A DNA stretch of 64,000 nt from Pseudomonadota bacterium (GCA_034189865.1 JAXHTV010000003.1:45318-109317); one strand, 5' to 3'. Positions 32,234 to 43,344 are shown, counted from the first letter of the stretch. Notes: generated by a model from the letters alone, not told the origin. Translations and numbers: made by a program.

Positions 32234-33484
32234 GTGTCAAAGCGACGTGTGGTAGTCACTGGGCTGGGAGTGGTATCTCCGCTTGGGTTGAATGTGGTCG
32301 ATACCTGGAAGGCCTTGACGGCCGGAAAGAGCGGTGCCGCTCCGTATAACGTCGACTTTGACGTCAGCAAATTTCCAACCCGCTTCGCGGCCCAGGTCAA
32401 AGACTTCGACCCCACGCAATCGATGTCGGCAAAAGAAGCCCGGCGCATGGATGTTTTCATCCAATATGCGATCGCCGCGGCGAGAGAAGCGATGAGTGAT
32501 GCATCGCTGGAAGTGACCGAAGAGAATGCCGCGAGGATCGGTGTGTCCATCGGCTCGGGAATCGGCGGCATATACGGCATTGAGAAGAACCACACGCTCT
32601 ATCTCGAGAACGACCATTCTCCGAAAAAGATCTCTCCGTTTTTCGTGCCGGCCAGCATCATCAACATGGCTTCAGGCAACCTGTCGATCATGCACAATCT
32701 CAGAGGTCCCAACTTGGCGACCGTCACGGCCTGTACCACCGGGACCCACAACATCGGCTTGGCTGCTCGAGCCATCCAGTATGGCGATGCGGATGTCATG
32801 ATTGCCGGTGGAACGGAAATGTCGAGTACGCCGGTGTCCCTCGGCGGGTTCTGCGCCGCACGCGCTTTGTCTACCCGAAACGATGAGCCCGAAAAGGCCA
32901 GCCGTCCGTTCGACAAAGACCGCGACGGATTCGTCATGGGCGATGGCGCCGGTATCGTCGTCTTGGAAGAGTATGAGTCTGCCCGTGCCCGAGGCGCCCG
33001 CATATACGCTGAGCTTCTCGGCTTCGGCATGAATGCAGACGCTTATCATGTCACCCAACCCAGCGAAGGCGGCCGGGGCGCCGCCGATTGCATGCATATC
33101 GCCCTCAAAGATGCCGGTTTAAACGGCGATCAAATTGACTATGTCAATGCCCATGGCACGTCCACACCGGCGGGTGACGTGGCAGAAACCATGGCGATCA
33201 AGCGTGCTTTTGGCGAACATGCCAAAGCGTTGTGTGTGAGCTCCACCAAATCCATGACCGGCCACATGCTGGGCGCCGCCGGAGCTGCCGAAGCGGTCTT
33301 TTCTGTCCTTGCCCTGAGCGATCAGGTCATTCCACCGACCATTAACCTGGACAACCCCGACCCAGAATGTGACCTGGACTATGTTCCGCATACGGCACGT
33401 AACGCTGAGTTAAGCTATGTCCTGTCCAATTCGTTCGGTTTCGGTGGAACCAATGGAACCCTCATTTTTGGGATTCTAAAGTAG
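32234..33484 (+). CDS. fabF: 3-oxoacyl-ACP synthase II
   Basis: A 416-residue condensing enzyme that extends acyl-ACP with malonyl-ACP. The catalytic triad is Cys167 in [13 protein letters not shown], His307 in [11 protein letters not shown] and His344 in [13 protein letters not shown]. The start is GTG at 32234, ten bases before it a GGGGG stretch. A 109-base gap with a hairpin separates it from acpP, and pabB follows after ten bases. Confidence 0.97.
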   Translation: MSKRRVVVTGLGVVSPLGLNVVDTWKALTAGKSGAAPYNVDFDVSKFPTRFAAQVKDFDPTQSMSAKEARRMDVFIQYAIAAAREAMSDASLEVTEENAARIGVSIGSGIGGIYGIEKNHTLYLENDHSPKKISPFFVPASIINMASGNLSIMHNLRGPNLATVTACTTGTHNIGLAARAIQYGDADVMIAGGTEMSSTPVSLGGFCAARALSTRNDEPEKASRPFDKDRDGFVMGDGAGIVVLEEYESARARGARIYAELLGFGMNADAYHVTQPSEGGRGAADCMHIALKDAGLNGDQIDYVNAHGTSTPAGDVAETMAIKRAFGEHAKALCVSSTKSMTGHMLGAAGAAEAVFSVLALSDQVIPPTINLDNPDPECDLDYVPHTARNAELSYVLSNSFGFGGTNGTLIFGILK

Positions 33485-33494
33485 GTCGCCGCGC

Positions 33495-34853
33495 TTGCCG
33501 GTGGTTCCAGAGGAACAGACTTATATCGAAACATCGGGGGTCATCCCCGACTTGCTCGCGCTACACGAGTCCAACTCCAAGCGCTATCCGTTTTTATTGG
33601 AAAGTTCAGCTCGCCATGAGTTGACCGGGCGCTTTGACTTGCTCTTTGCGTTCCCCGGCGAGTCGCTGGTTGCAACACCCACTGCCGACGAAGACCATCC
33701 ACCTTTTTTGCAGACATTGAAGTCGTGGTGGAGCCGGGAACGGGGGCAACACGCACCTCGGGATGATTGGCCATTCTGGGGCGGATGGTTTCTTTTTTTG
33801 AGCTATGAGCTTGCCGGGGAAATCGAGCCCAGCTTGCATCTACCGGCACCTCGAACGCCCATGCTGCCTACCGCCAAGGCCGTCCGCTGTCCCGCCGCTG
33901 TTATCGTAGATCACGTTCGCGCTCAGTCCGCCATCGTCGCCGAATCTCAGGAAATGCTCGATCAAATCCGTACGGATTTGACTAAGCTGACCCCCGAACC
34001 GGGCTCTCCGTTTCCCACCTGCCGACTCACCGAAGAACCCGCGGAAAAGTACCTTGATCGAATCCGGCGGGCAAAACATTACATCCGAGAAGGCGATATC
34101 TTCCAGGCCAATCTCTCGCGTTCATGGCATGCATGCTATTCTCGGCCGATCTCCGCGGCTGCTCTTTACCGTCGATTGAAACACAGTAACCCTGCGCCGT
34201 TCTCCGGCTTGGCGATGCTAGACGATCGCGCAGTCATTTCGACTTCCCCGGAACGATTGGTGTCCGTAAGGGGAGGGCGAGTGGATACGCGGCCCATCGC
34301 AGGCACCCGGCCGCGAAGCGCCGATCGGGATCAAGACGAAGCGCTGCTGACGGAGCTGATCACACACCCGAAAGAGCGCGCGGAACATGTCATGTTGATT
34401 GATCTCGAACGCAACGATTTGGGTCGGATCTGCAAGCCCGGCAGCGTTCAAGTTAGCGAAATGATGACCGTCGAATCCTATGCCCATGTCCACCACATCG
34501 TCTCCAACGTGATCGGAACTTTGCAAGATGACATGACGCCCGTCGATGTAATTCAAGCGACTTTTCCCGGCGGGACCATCACGGGTTGTCCGAAGGTTCG
34601 TTGTATGGAAATCATTGCCGAGCTTGAAGGCGAGGGTCGGGGTTTGTATACCGGTTCGATGGGTTATCTCAGCCGTGACGGCCAGATGGACCTAAACATT
34701 TTGATCCGGAGCGCTTTGCTCAGCGAGGACCAAGTATTTTTCCGAACCGGCGGCGGCATCGTCGCCGACTCGGACCCTGAACACGAACTGCGTGAAACAC
34801 GCGCCAAGGCCCGTGGTTTGCTGGCGGGGCTTAACCGCCAAACGAACCGATGA
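33495..34853 (+). CDS. pabB: aminodeoxychorismate synthase component I
   Basis: A 452-residue chorismate-binding enzyme that, with a glutamine amidotransferase subunit, makes 4-amino-4-deoxychorismate for folate. The catalytic domain has RAKHYIREGDIFQANLSR, STSPERLVSV, HVMLIDLERNDLGRI and FPGGTITGCPKVRCMEII. At residues 267-271 it has PIAGT, where E. coli PabB has PIKGT with a catalytic Lys; PIAGT is the form of anthranilate synthase. Overlap with pabC and its place after fabF support PabB. The start is TTG (33495). The partner subunit is not in the window. Confidence 0.88.
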   Translation: MPVVPEEQTYIETSGVIPDLLALHESNSKRYPFLLESSARHELTGRFDLLFAFPGESLVATPTADEDHPPFLQTLKSWWSRERGQHAPRDDWPFWGGWFLFLSYELAGEIEPSLHLPAPRTPMLPTAKAVRCPAAVIVDHVRAQSAIVAESQEMLDQIRTDLTKLTPEPGSPFPTCRLTEEPAEKYLDRIRRAKHYIREGDIFQANLSRSWHACYSRPISAAALYRRLKHSNPAPFSGLAMLDDRAVISTSPERLVSVRGGRVDTRPIAGTRPRSADRDQDEALLTELITHPKERAEHVMLIDLERNDLGRICKPGSVQVSEMMTVESYAHVHHIVSNVIGTLQDDMTPVDVIQATFPGGTITGCPKVRCMEIIAELEGEGRGLYTGSMGYLSRDGQMDLNILIRSALLSEDQVFFRTGGGIVADSDPEHELRETRAKARGLLAGLNRQTNR

Positions 34854-35686
34854 TCCGCGCACTGGTTAATGGCGATCCGAACGGATGCATCCCGCTGGAT
34901 GACCGGGGCGTTCTATATGGTGACGGACTGTTCGAAACCATCAGAATCGTTCACGGGCAGCCGGACAACTGGGACGGACACATGCGCCGGTTGCGACGTG
35001 GTTGCACCCAGCTGCGGCTGCCCACTCCGCCTGTTGCTCTCCTGCGGCAGGAGATCGATCACCTGGCGTCCGGTCAGCACTGCGCCATCGCTCGAGTACA
35101 GCTGACATTGGCCGGTGGCGAGCGGGGCTATAAAAGGCCCGCCGCCGGACGCTTCAACCGCATACTCACGCTGCACGAACTATTGCCCTTACCTGCGCGC
35201 TGTTACGAAACCGGTGTCACCGTGCGCTGGTGTCATTTCCAATTGGCGGACCACAGCGGCTTATCCGGAATCAAACACCTCAATCGCCTTGAGCAGGTGA
35301 TGGCTCGCGCGGAATGGGACGACGTCGAAATTTTCGATGGTTTGTTAACCGACCAACGGGGGCGGGTGATCGGGGGTACGATGAGCAATCTGTTCTTGAT
35401 CCAAAAAGGGGAGCTCCTGACCCCGGATGTTTTCCATGCAGGCGTGGCCGGCACCATGCGAGAACGCGTCTTTCGCGCAGCTCGGGAACTCGGTTTGCAT
35501 GCGACTGAAACGCCGGTGACGCCTGAGATGTGCCAACAAGCCGACGGCTTATTTCTCAGCAATGCCGTCCGTGGCATCGTGCCTGTCTCACGTCTAGAGC
35601 AGCAGAGTTTCGACCGGCACGATCTCACCGCTCAGGTGATGGAAAATCTGCAGGAGCCGCCATCGGCGATCGTATGCCGCACTTAG
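34850..35686 (+). CDS. pabC: aminodeoxychorismate lyase
   Basis: A 278-residue fold-type IV PLP enzyme that releases pyruvate from aminodeoxychorismate to give p-aminobenzoate. It begins with ALVNGDPNGCIPLDDRGVLYGDGLFETIR; the PLP Lys lies in SGIKHLNRLEQV (about residue 144) and GGTMSNLFLI forms the cofactor phosphate site. Its ATG overlaps the pabB stop (ATGA), which implies coupled translation. Confidence 0.94.
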   Translation: MIRALVNGDPNGCIPLDDRGVLYGDGLFETIRIVHGQPDNWDGHMRRLRRGCTQLRLPTPPVALLRQEIDHLASGQHCAIARVQLTLAGGERGYKRPAAGRFNRILTLHELLPLPARCYETGVTVRWCHFQLADHSGLSGIKHLNRLEQVMARAEWDDVEIFDGLLTDQRGRVIGGTMSNLFLIQKGELLTPDVFHAGVAGTMRERVFRAARELGLHATETPVTPEMCQQADGLFLSNAVRGIVPVSRLEQQSFDRHDLTAQVMENLQEPPSAIVCRT

Positions 35687-35801
35687 ATTCCATGAATGCC
35701 AAGAAAGTACTGACTTTCCGCTCTGACGGAACGCTCACTCGAGCGTTTTTTGGTAAGGTGTCGCAGGAGAAGCCGCCCGTTACGCGGCCGTTTATCACGG
35801 G

Positions 35802-35805
<4 letters not shown>
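35674..35805 (+). CDS. possible short leader peptide before mltG
   Basis: A 43-codon frame beginning MPHLDSMNAKKVLTFRSDG, with a second ATG at 35692. Its TGA stop overlaps the TTG start of mltG as TTGA, the same junction seen at nudL-mazG. The 3' end of pabC overlaps its first codons. No ribosome binding site is obvious, and a terminator-like hairpin lies within it. It may be chance; reported because the stop/start overlap is suggestive. Confidence 0.25.
35730..35751 (+). terminator. terminator-like hairpin between pabC and mltG
   Basis: A seven-pair stem (AACGCTC/GAGCGTT) with loop ACTC, immediately followed by four T residues. Stability is modest, so it may act as an attenuator rather than a full stop. 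Confidence 0.5.
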
Positions 35806-37488
<1,683 letters not shown>

Positions 37489-37501
37489 TTCGGGGGCCGT
37501 C

Positions 37502-38533
37502 TTGTCCAATCCATGTTTCTCCTGGCATACCGCCATTCTGGATCAGTTGAATCTTGCTCGCCAAACCGGGCGGATCGCACACGGCTTGCTGTTCCATGGT
37601 CCCGCCGGCGTGGGAAAACATCACTTCGCACGTGTTCTGGCCAAGTCATTGTTTTGTTCGCACCCGACGTCGACGGGGGAGGGGTGTGACGCTTGTCGCA
37701 GCTGCCGCCAGTTCGATGCCCAGACCCACCCCGATTTCCTGTATTTGACACCCGAGGAAGGTAAGGGCCAAATCCGGATCGACCAGGTTCGCGACCTGAC
37801 GGCGGACTTGGGACTGACCGCCTTCTACGGGGGATTGAAAATTGCGGTGATCGACCCCGCGGAGGCCATGAATCCATTTGCCGCCAACAGCTTGCTAAAA
37901 ACCTTGGAAGAGCCACCGGCTGATTCACTGATTGTTCTCGTCACCGAACAACCGGGACGATTGCTTCCCACCATTCGGAGCCGGTGTCAGATGATCCGTT
38001 TCGATTTGCCAGCCCAATCGACTGCTCAAGCATGGTTGCTGGAACAAGGGCACGCCGCCGATGCTGCGGACATTGGCCTCGGCTATGCAGAAGGCGCACC
38101 TTTGTTGGCCGAGCGTTTTCTGACCGAGAACCTGGTAGACATGGACGCCAATCTTGATCAGGAATTGGCGGACCTGATTCTGAACCGCACGGATGCCGTC
38201 ACCGTCGCAGATGGCTGGAATCGCAATTATCCGCTCGATCTCGTCATGCGGGGAATGATCGGTCGGACCCGGGCGCTGATATGGTCCAAATTGGGATGCG
38301 ATGGACCTGAGCCTACTTTTTTTCAAGCCCGACTCGCGACGGCCATTAAACAACTGGCAGAGCGCGCCGATACGGAGAATGCCACCCGGTATTTGGCTTT
38401 GCTTTACCAAAGCCGTACCTGGTTGAGCACCACGGCGAACAAACCGGCGCTTTTAGAGACCTTGCTGACTCCTTGGCGCCACCAACTACGTGGGCCGTAC
38501 ACCGAGTCCATGAATGATATTTTTAGAGGATAA
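37502..38533 (+). CDS. holB: DNA polymerase III delta' subunit
   Basis: A 343-residue AAA+ fold clamp-loader subunit. The Walker A region GPAGVGKHHFA is followed by a zinc module with Cys residues in CDACRSC, then SLLKTLEEPPADSLIVLVTE and IRSRCQMIRFDLP (the SRC motif that contacts the neighbouring ATPase). The start is TTG at 37502. It is 11 bases from pilZ, the order found in Pseudomonas. Confidence 0.94.
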   Translation: MSNPCFSWHTAILDQLNLARQTGRIAHGLLFHGPAGVGKHHFARVLAKSLFCSHPTSTGEGCDACRSCRQFDAQTHPDFLYLTPEEGKGQIRIDQVRDLTADLGLTAFYGGLKIAVIDPAEAMNPFAANSLLKTLEEPPADSLIVLVTEQPGRLLPTIRSRCQMIRFDLPAQSTAQAWLLEQGHAADAADIGLGYAEGAPLLAERFLTENLVDMDANLDQELADLILNRTDAVTVADGWNRNYPLDLVMRGMIGRTRALIWSKLGCDGPEPTFFQARLATAIKQLAERADTENATRYLALLYQSRTWLSTTANKPALLETLLTPWRHQLRGPYTESMNDIFRG

Positions 38534-38544
38534 GTTTTCGTTTT

Positions 38545-38895
38545 ATGGACTCTCGCGGACCACAACAGGGCATTTTAACGCTCACTATCAAAGACAAAAG
38601 CGCACTATATGTTGCGTATATGCCTTTCATCAAAAACGGCGGTCTGTTCATACCCACCAATAAACCCTACCGCGTCGGTGACGAGGTTTTCATTCTCCTC
38701 AACCTGATGGACGCGGCCGAAAAAGTACCGGTCGCGGGCAAGATTATCTGGATCACACCGAGCGGTGCCCAGAACAAACGCACGGCCGGAATCGGCGTTC
38801 AATTCAGCGCTCAGGATGGCGGCAGCACCCAAAAGAAAATCGAAACCTATCTGGCCGGCGCCTTATCGGCCGAACGTCCGACCCACACGATGTAG
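38545..38895 (+). CDS. pilZ: type IV pilus PilZ-domain protein
   Basis: A 116-residue single PilZ domain very close to the Pseudomonas type IV pilus protein: ILTLTIKDKSALYVAYMPF, IKNGGLFIPTNKPY, DEVFILLNLMD, PVAGKIIWITPSGAQ and the C-terminal PTHTM. The RxxxR c-di-GMP-binding motif is missing, as in the pilus-assembly PilZ, which acts through FimX and PilB. It ends the fab-to-holB cluster; tatD, often next, is not here. Confidence 0.93.
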   Translation: MDSRGPQQGILTLTIKDKSALYVAYMPFIKNGGLFIPTNKPYRVGDEVFILLNLMDAAEKVPVAGKIIWITPSGAQNKRTAGIGVQFSAQDGGSTQKKIETYLAGALSAERPTHTM

Positions 38896-38958
38896 CCCCA
38901 TCCGCGTATCGGCCACAGCCTGAACGCGCTCATCTGCCATCACCGATCCGCAATAGCG

Positions 38959-38976
38959 CTGTCACCTAATTGCAAT
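38959..38976 (+). promoter_or_regulatory. candidate Pho box upstream of the alkaline phosphatase
   Basis: CTGTCAC, four bases, then TTGCAAT. The first half matches the PhoB direct-repeat half-site CTGTCAY fully and the second at four of seven positions. It lies about 108 bases before the phosphatase ATG, with a plausible -10 (GTTATG) eleven bases downstream. Function in phosphate regulation is inferred from its place. Confidence 0.35.
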
Positions 38977-39083
38977 ACCGGTGTTATGTGCGTGCCATCC
39001 TGAAACGCTAGCCTGCCCCCTTGAAGTTGAACGGAGGAGCCCGTCAACTCATTCCAAGCTCTTGAACTATGGGGGTCTCTAAG

Positions 39084-40727
39084 ATGGAACGTCGCATGGG
39101 AATGGCTATCGCCGGAATGGCGATCCTCGGCATCGGTCTCACGAGTCAGGTGATCGCCGCCGAAACGCCGCGCCAATGGTATCGTGACGGAACAAAGTCC
39201 GTTCTGAAATCTGAACTATTGATCAAGAATCGCCTGACGGCCAAGAACGTGATTTTGTTCGTAGGCGACGGTATGGGTATTTCCACCGTGACCGCGGCTC
39301 GCATTCTCGAGGGTCAAATGAAAGGCGGTTACGGGGAAGAAAACATCCTCAGCTTCGAAAAGCTGCCCTATGTCGCGCTGTCGAAAACCTATAACACCAA
39401 CCAACAAACGCCGGACTCCGCAGGCACCATGACCGCCATGATGACCGGAGTTAAGACCAAGGCGGGCGTGATCGGCATCGATCAAAAGGCCATTCGCGGA
39501 GATTGCGCCAGCATATTCGGCAACGAACTGAAAACCTTTTTGGAAGAATACGAAGAGATGGGTCGCTCCACCGGGGTGGTCACCACCGCCCGTTTGACCC
39601 ACGCCACCCCGGCTGCGACCTACGCTCATGTACCTGAGCGCAACTGGGAAGACGACGATGATCTGCCTGAAGATGCCGCGGGTTGTAAGGACATCGCCCG
39701 ACAACTGATTGAGTTTGGCTACGGTGATGGGTTAGAAGTCGCGATGGGCGGCGGTCGCCGGCACTTCTTGCCGGTAGAAATGGACGATCCCGAAGATGCA
39801 GGTGCAACAGGGAATCGTACGGATGGTCGCGATTTAACCGCAGAGTGGTTATCCGGCTACCCCAATGCGGAATTTGTCTACGATCAGGCCGGCTTCGATG
39901 CCATCGATCCATCCGCTACCGATCACCTCTTGGGGCTTTTCGAACGTTCCCACATGGAATATGAATACGATCGTGCGGGGGATACCGCCGGCGAGCCGTC
40001 CCTCAGTGAAATGACAGACAAGGCCATCGACATCCTGTCGAAGAACGAAGACGGCTTTTTCCTGATGGTGGAAAGTGGTCGTATTGACCATGCACATCAT
40101 GCCGGCAACGCCTATCGTTCCCTGACCGATACCATCGAGTTCGCCAACGCGGTGAAAGTTGCGATGGAAAAGACCAGCCACAAAGACACGCTGATTCTCG
40201 TCACCGCCGACCACAGCCACGTCTTCACCATCGCCGGCTACCCGACCCGTGGTAACCCGATTCTCGGCAAGGTGATGGGCAACGACAGTTCAGGTGCGCC
40301 GACCGGAACCTTCAGTTCTGATGCGCTCGGTTTACCCTACACCACGCTAAGCTACGCCAACGGGCCTGGGTACACGGGCGCCTCGTCCGAACAAGGCGAA
40401 GGCCCGAAGACCTATCCGCACTTCGGTTCAGGGTACACCGGTATTACTTCGGGTCGCCCCGACCTAACCGCGGTTGACACCACGGACCCCAGCTATATGC
40501 AAGAAGCGACCGTTCCGCTGAGCAGCGAAACCCACGCCGGTGAGGACGTTGCGATCTATGCCGGTGGCGCGGGCTCCTACTTGATGCGGGGTGTCGTTGA
40601 ACAGAATGTGATCTACCACGTGATGCGTCACGCGGCCCGGCTGAAGCTGAACGAAGTGATCGATCTGGTTCAGGAGATTGATCTCGAGCCGTACGCCGAT
40701 CTGCTGGAAGACATCGAATCACCGTAA
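39084..40727 (+). CDS. phoA: alkaline phosphatase, PhoA family, exported
   Basis: A 547-residue exported phosphomonoesterase. A Sec signal peptide (cleavage near VIA-AET) is followed by the metal and nucleophile sites: VGDGMG, the catalytic Ser in TPDSAGTMTAMMTG, ESGRIDHAHHAGN, TADHSHVFTIAG and ETHAGEDVAIYA. It is larger than E. coli PhoA (about 470 residues), with insertions in the second half like those of marine Vibrio-type enzymes, and the chain is rich in Asp and Glu. I prefer the ATG at 39084, eight bases after GGGGG, to the one at 39069. Confidence 0.93.
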   Translation: MERRMGMAIAGMAILGIGLTSQVIAAETPRQWYRDGTKSVLKSELLIKNRLTAKNVILFVGDGMGISTVTAARILEGQMKGGYGEENILSFEKLPYVALSKTYNTNQQTPDSAGTMTAMMTGVKTKAGVIGIDQKAIRGDCASIFGNELKTFLEEYEEMGRSTGVVTTARLTHATPAATYAHVPERNWEDDDDLPEDAAGCKDIARQLIEFGYGDGLEVAMGGGRRHFLPVEMDDPEDAGATGNRTDGRDLTAEWLSGYPNAEFVYDQAGFDAIDPSATDHLLGLFERSHMEYEYDRAGDTAGEPSLSEMTDKAIDILSKNEDGFFLMVESGRIDHAHHAGNAYRSLTDTIEFANAVKVAMEKTSHKDTLILVTADHSHVFTIAGYPTRGNPILGKVMGNDSSGAPTGTFSSDALGLPYTTLSYANGPGYTGASSEQGEGPKTYPHFGSGYTGITSGRPDLTAVDTTDPSYMQEATVPLSSETHAGEDVAIYAGGAGSYLMRGVVEQNVIYHVMRHAARLKLNEVIDLVQEIDLEPYADLLEDIESP

Positions 40728-40752
40728 AATCCGGAGCTTACGAAACGAACGA

Positions 40753-40800
40753 CCCGCGGGAGACGAGGCACCCGGCCTCGGCCCGCGGGCTTTCTTCTTA
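40753..40800 (+). terminator. terminator after the alkaline phosphatase
   Basis: An eight-pair outer stem CCCGCGGG and an inner CGAGGC/GCCTCG stem, followed by CTTTCTTCTTATTT. A clear factor-independent terminator for the phosphatase gene. Confidence 0.88.
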
Positions 40801-40829
40801 TTTAGGCCATACCAGGACTGATTCATAGA

Positions 40830-41522
40830 ATGATTGACTTCAAGTTTTTCGCGCCTATCAGCGGTCTGCTTGCTTTGATGTGTGTGATCCTTCCAGCCCA
40901 TGACCTGGGCGCAGAGGAGTTGGGTCAGAGTAAAATCGCAGCCTTATATGAAACCCGCGTGATACAGATTTCGCACCGCCCTAAATCCCAGAACAACCAA
41001 TGGCGACTGTGGCGATCGGACGATCTCGTGGCCAGAGAAGTCGGTGACCAATCCATTGAACGCTGGCACCGCGCTTCCAACGGCGAAATCGCTTACGACC
41101 GCATATTTCCTCAAGAAAAACGCGTGATCGAGTACGTACCGGGCGACTTGCGCGCACTGCAAAGCTACCCGGACTGGCTTGAAGTGACCCAATTGATTTC
41201 TGCCGATCAACTTAACCGCTTGCGTAGGCTGGAAAACATCCAGACTGCGGTCGGAGAAGCCGAACATTACCAGGGACAAATCGGCGGTGTGGATTGGGAA
41301 GTACACTGGTTACCGGAGGTGAAACTGCCGGCCATGGTGCGTACGGTGAATGGCGCCCGGGAAACATCGATTCACCTGCTTGAAATTCACCCGCTGGCAA
41401 ACGCCCCCTGGCCGGTTCCCTCGAGCCGAGGCTACGAAGCAATAGACTACGCAGATCTCGGCGACAACGAAGCCGATCCTTTTGTCCAGCGTCACGCCCA
41501 ACACGGCCATCACGAACATTAA
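40830..41522 (+). CDS. exported protein of unknown function with His-rich C-terminus
   Basis: A 230-residue protein I do not recognise. It has a signal peptide (MIDFKFFAPISGLLALMCVI..., cleavage probably near LGA-EEL) and a mature part of mixed strands: LYETRVIQISHRPKSQNNQW, HRASNGEIAYDRIFPQEKRVIEY and an IGGVDWEVHWLPEVKLP stretch. The final nine residues HAQHGHHEH carry four His residues, which could bind a metal such as zinc. It sits after the phosphatase terminator, so it has its own promoter, and is convergent with the acyltransferase pair. Confidence 0.7.
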   Translation: MIDFKFFAPISGLLALMCVILPAHDLGAEELGQSKIAALYETRVIQISHRPKSQNNQWRLWRSDDLVAREVGDQSIERWHRASNGEIAYDRIFPQEKRVIEYVPGDLRALQSYPDWLEVTQLISADQLNRLRRLENIQTAVGEAEHYQGQIGGVDWEVHWLPEVKLPAMVRTVNGARETSIHLLEIHPLANAPWPVPSSRGYEAIDYADLGDNEADPFVQRHAQHGHHEH

Positions 41523-41911
<389 letters not shown>

Positions 41912-42568
41912 TCAGGCCGACAAACGCTTATGCAATTGCTCGTCCCACCCTTCGGTGATCGACCGGAAAACGCGATTGCGTCGTCCAGCTAGGCGATGAT
42001 AAGCCTCACGCAAATTGAGGATCAGCGTGATCCGCCGATTGGCGCAGTTCATTTCACCGACTTCGTGGGTCGCCACCGGCGTGAAGCCGAACACGCGCGT
42101 ATGAAAGTGATACGGACTGTGTGTCTCGCCTTCAAATACGTCAGTGATGTAATGGGTAAAACCGCGAGCGATGGTGTCGGCCGTCGCAGCCCGCATCAGT
42201 GCCGCCACAATCTTCAGATGCCGGCGTTGCTTCGGAACCACAGCGAAACGCCCAATCTCCGCGATGGCGTTCTCGTTGATAAACCCCTCCACGTCAATGC
42301 CCGGGGTGGTCATTTTCAGGTTGTATTGGCGATACAGATGTAAGGGCGGCGCGTAGTGTACCCGGAGCACGCCCGCCGGCTGTCCACGCGAGGTGGCAAG
42401 AAACCACGCCACATGTTCATTATCGAGATCCTCGATGGGAAACACGGTGGATTCGTCGTCTATCCAGTGTTTTTCGTCGCGGTAAGTCTCTCGCAGCACA
42501 CTCAGCGTTTCCGCCCGCTGGGCGCGGCTGGCAACTTGTTCTACATCGATTTCGTGGACGTTTGACAT
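41912..42568 (-). CDS. LuxI/FeeM-fold N-acyltransferase (PEP-CTERM/N-acyl amino acid synthase type)
   Basis: A 218-residue protein of the GNAT/autoinducer-synthase fold. IAEIGRFAVVPKQRRHLKIVAALMRAA is the acyl-carrier-binding core, and YITDVFEGETHSPYHFHTRVFGFTP is seen in N-acyl amino acid synthases and in PEP-CTERM-system acyltransferases. Such enzymes join a fatty acyl group from ACP to an amino acid or a signal molecule. The ATG at 42568 follows GGAG by five bases and lies inside the end of the plsC-like gene, so the pair is co-translated. Product unknown. Confidence 0.75.
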   Translation of the reverse strand: MSNVHEIDVEQVASRAQRAETLSVLRETYRDEKHWIDDESTVFPIEDLDNEHVAWFLATSRGQPAGVLRVHYAPPLHLYRQYNLKMTTPGIDVEGFINENAIAEIGRFAVVPKQRRHLKIVAALMRAATADTIARGFTHYITDVFEGETHSPYHFHTRVFGFTPVATHEVGEMNCANRRITLILNLREAYHRLAGRRNRVFRSITEGWDEQLHKRLSA

Positions 42569-43344
42569 GCCTGCTCCTGCATTCTGGAAAGGGTCGGTTC
42601 CCAACGTTTTCCGCTCAACTGCCCCAGTTCGCTCATAATCCGCTCATGCCACTGTTTCACGGCTGATACGCGACGCTGCGTCGACCGGAACTGACACGGA
42701 TCCAGGGGATCACCCACAACCAGCCGCATCGTCGGAAACGCCTCCAACGCGTCATGGCGCTTGGGCTGGGGAAATCGAATCCCAATGGGCAATACCGGGG
42801 TCCCGGTGTCTAGTGAGAGCTTCGCCGTGCCGATCTGGCCCGTCAGGAGACAATGAGGATCACGGTTGACCGTGCCTTCCGGAAAAATCCCTACTGACTC
42901 CCCTTTCGCCAACGATTGGCTCGCCCCCGCGAAACCGGTGGTTTGCCTCACAATCCATGGCCGCAGGGCGTTGAGTACTTTCGGGCGCGCGGGCTTTCGG
43001 ACGACGGGAATGACGCCATTGCGTCGATACAGCAATGAAATTCCTGGCACCATCAGAAAGTTCCAGTCGGCCAGGAAACGAATCTGTTTGCCCTGTCGGT
43101 ACCAAGCTAACAGGGGTGGCACGACGAGGGCCTCGATTCGGGTGCTGTGATTGAGGACGACGATGTAGGGATCGGGAATCTGCGTCAATTTGTCGGCACC
43201 CCGAACGTCTTCCACGAGGCGGCCAAGTGTAGCCATGACGCCACGCAGTAGAATGCGGTTCAACAGGTTATCGTGCTGATAAGGAATCGCCTGGCTGAAG
43301 ATTTCACCGAACCCTGGCATGCCCGAACCTATTGCTGGCTGCAT
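42541..43344 (-). CDS. lysophospholipid acyltransferase, PlsC family
   Basis: A 267-residue glycerolphosphate-type acyltransferase. The first motif reads NHSTRIEA (His66, Glu71), an HX4E where nearly all family members have HX4D; the third motif FPEGT at 154-158 and the final VLPIGIRFPQ are normal. It would esterify a hydroxyl on a lysolipid or on an N-acyl amino acid, as OlsA does in ornithine lipid synthesis after OlsB. Overlaps the acyltransferase gene by 28 bases. The housekeeping PlsC may be elsewhere. Confidence 0.82.
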   Translation of the reverse strand: MQPAIGSGMPGFGEIFSQAIPYQHDNLLNRILLRGVMATLGRLVEDVRGADKLTQIPDPYIVVLNHSTRIEALVVPPLLAWYRQGKQIRFLADWNFLMVPGISLLYRRNGVIPVVRKPARPKVLNALRPWIVRQTTGFAGASQSLAKGESVGIFPEGTVNRDPHCLLTGQIGTAKLSLDTGTPVLPIGIRFPQPKRHDALEAFPTMRLVVGDPLDPCQFRSTQRRVSAVKQWHERIMSELGQLSGKRWEPTLSRMQEQACQTSTKSM

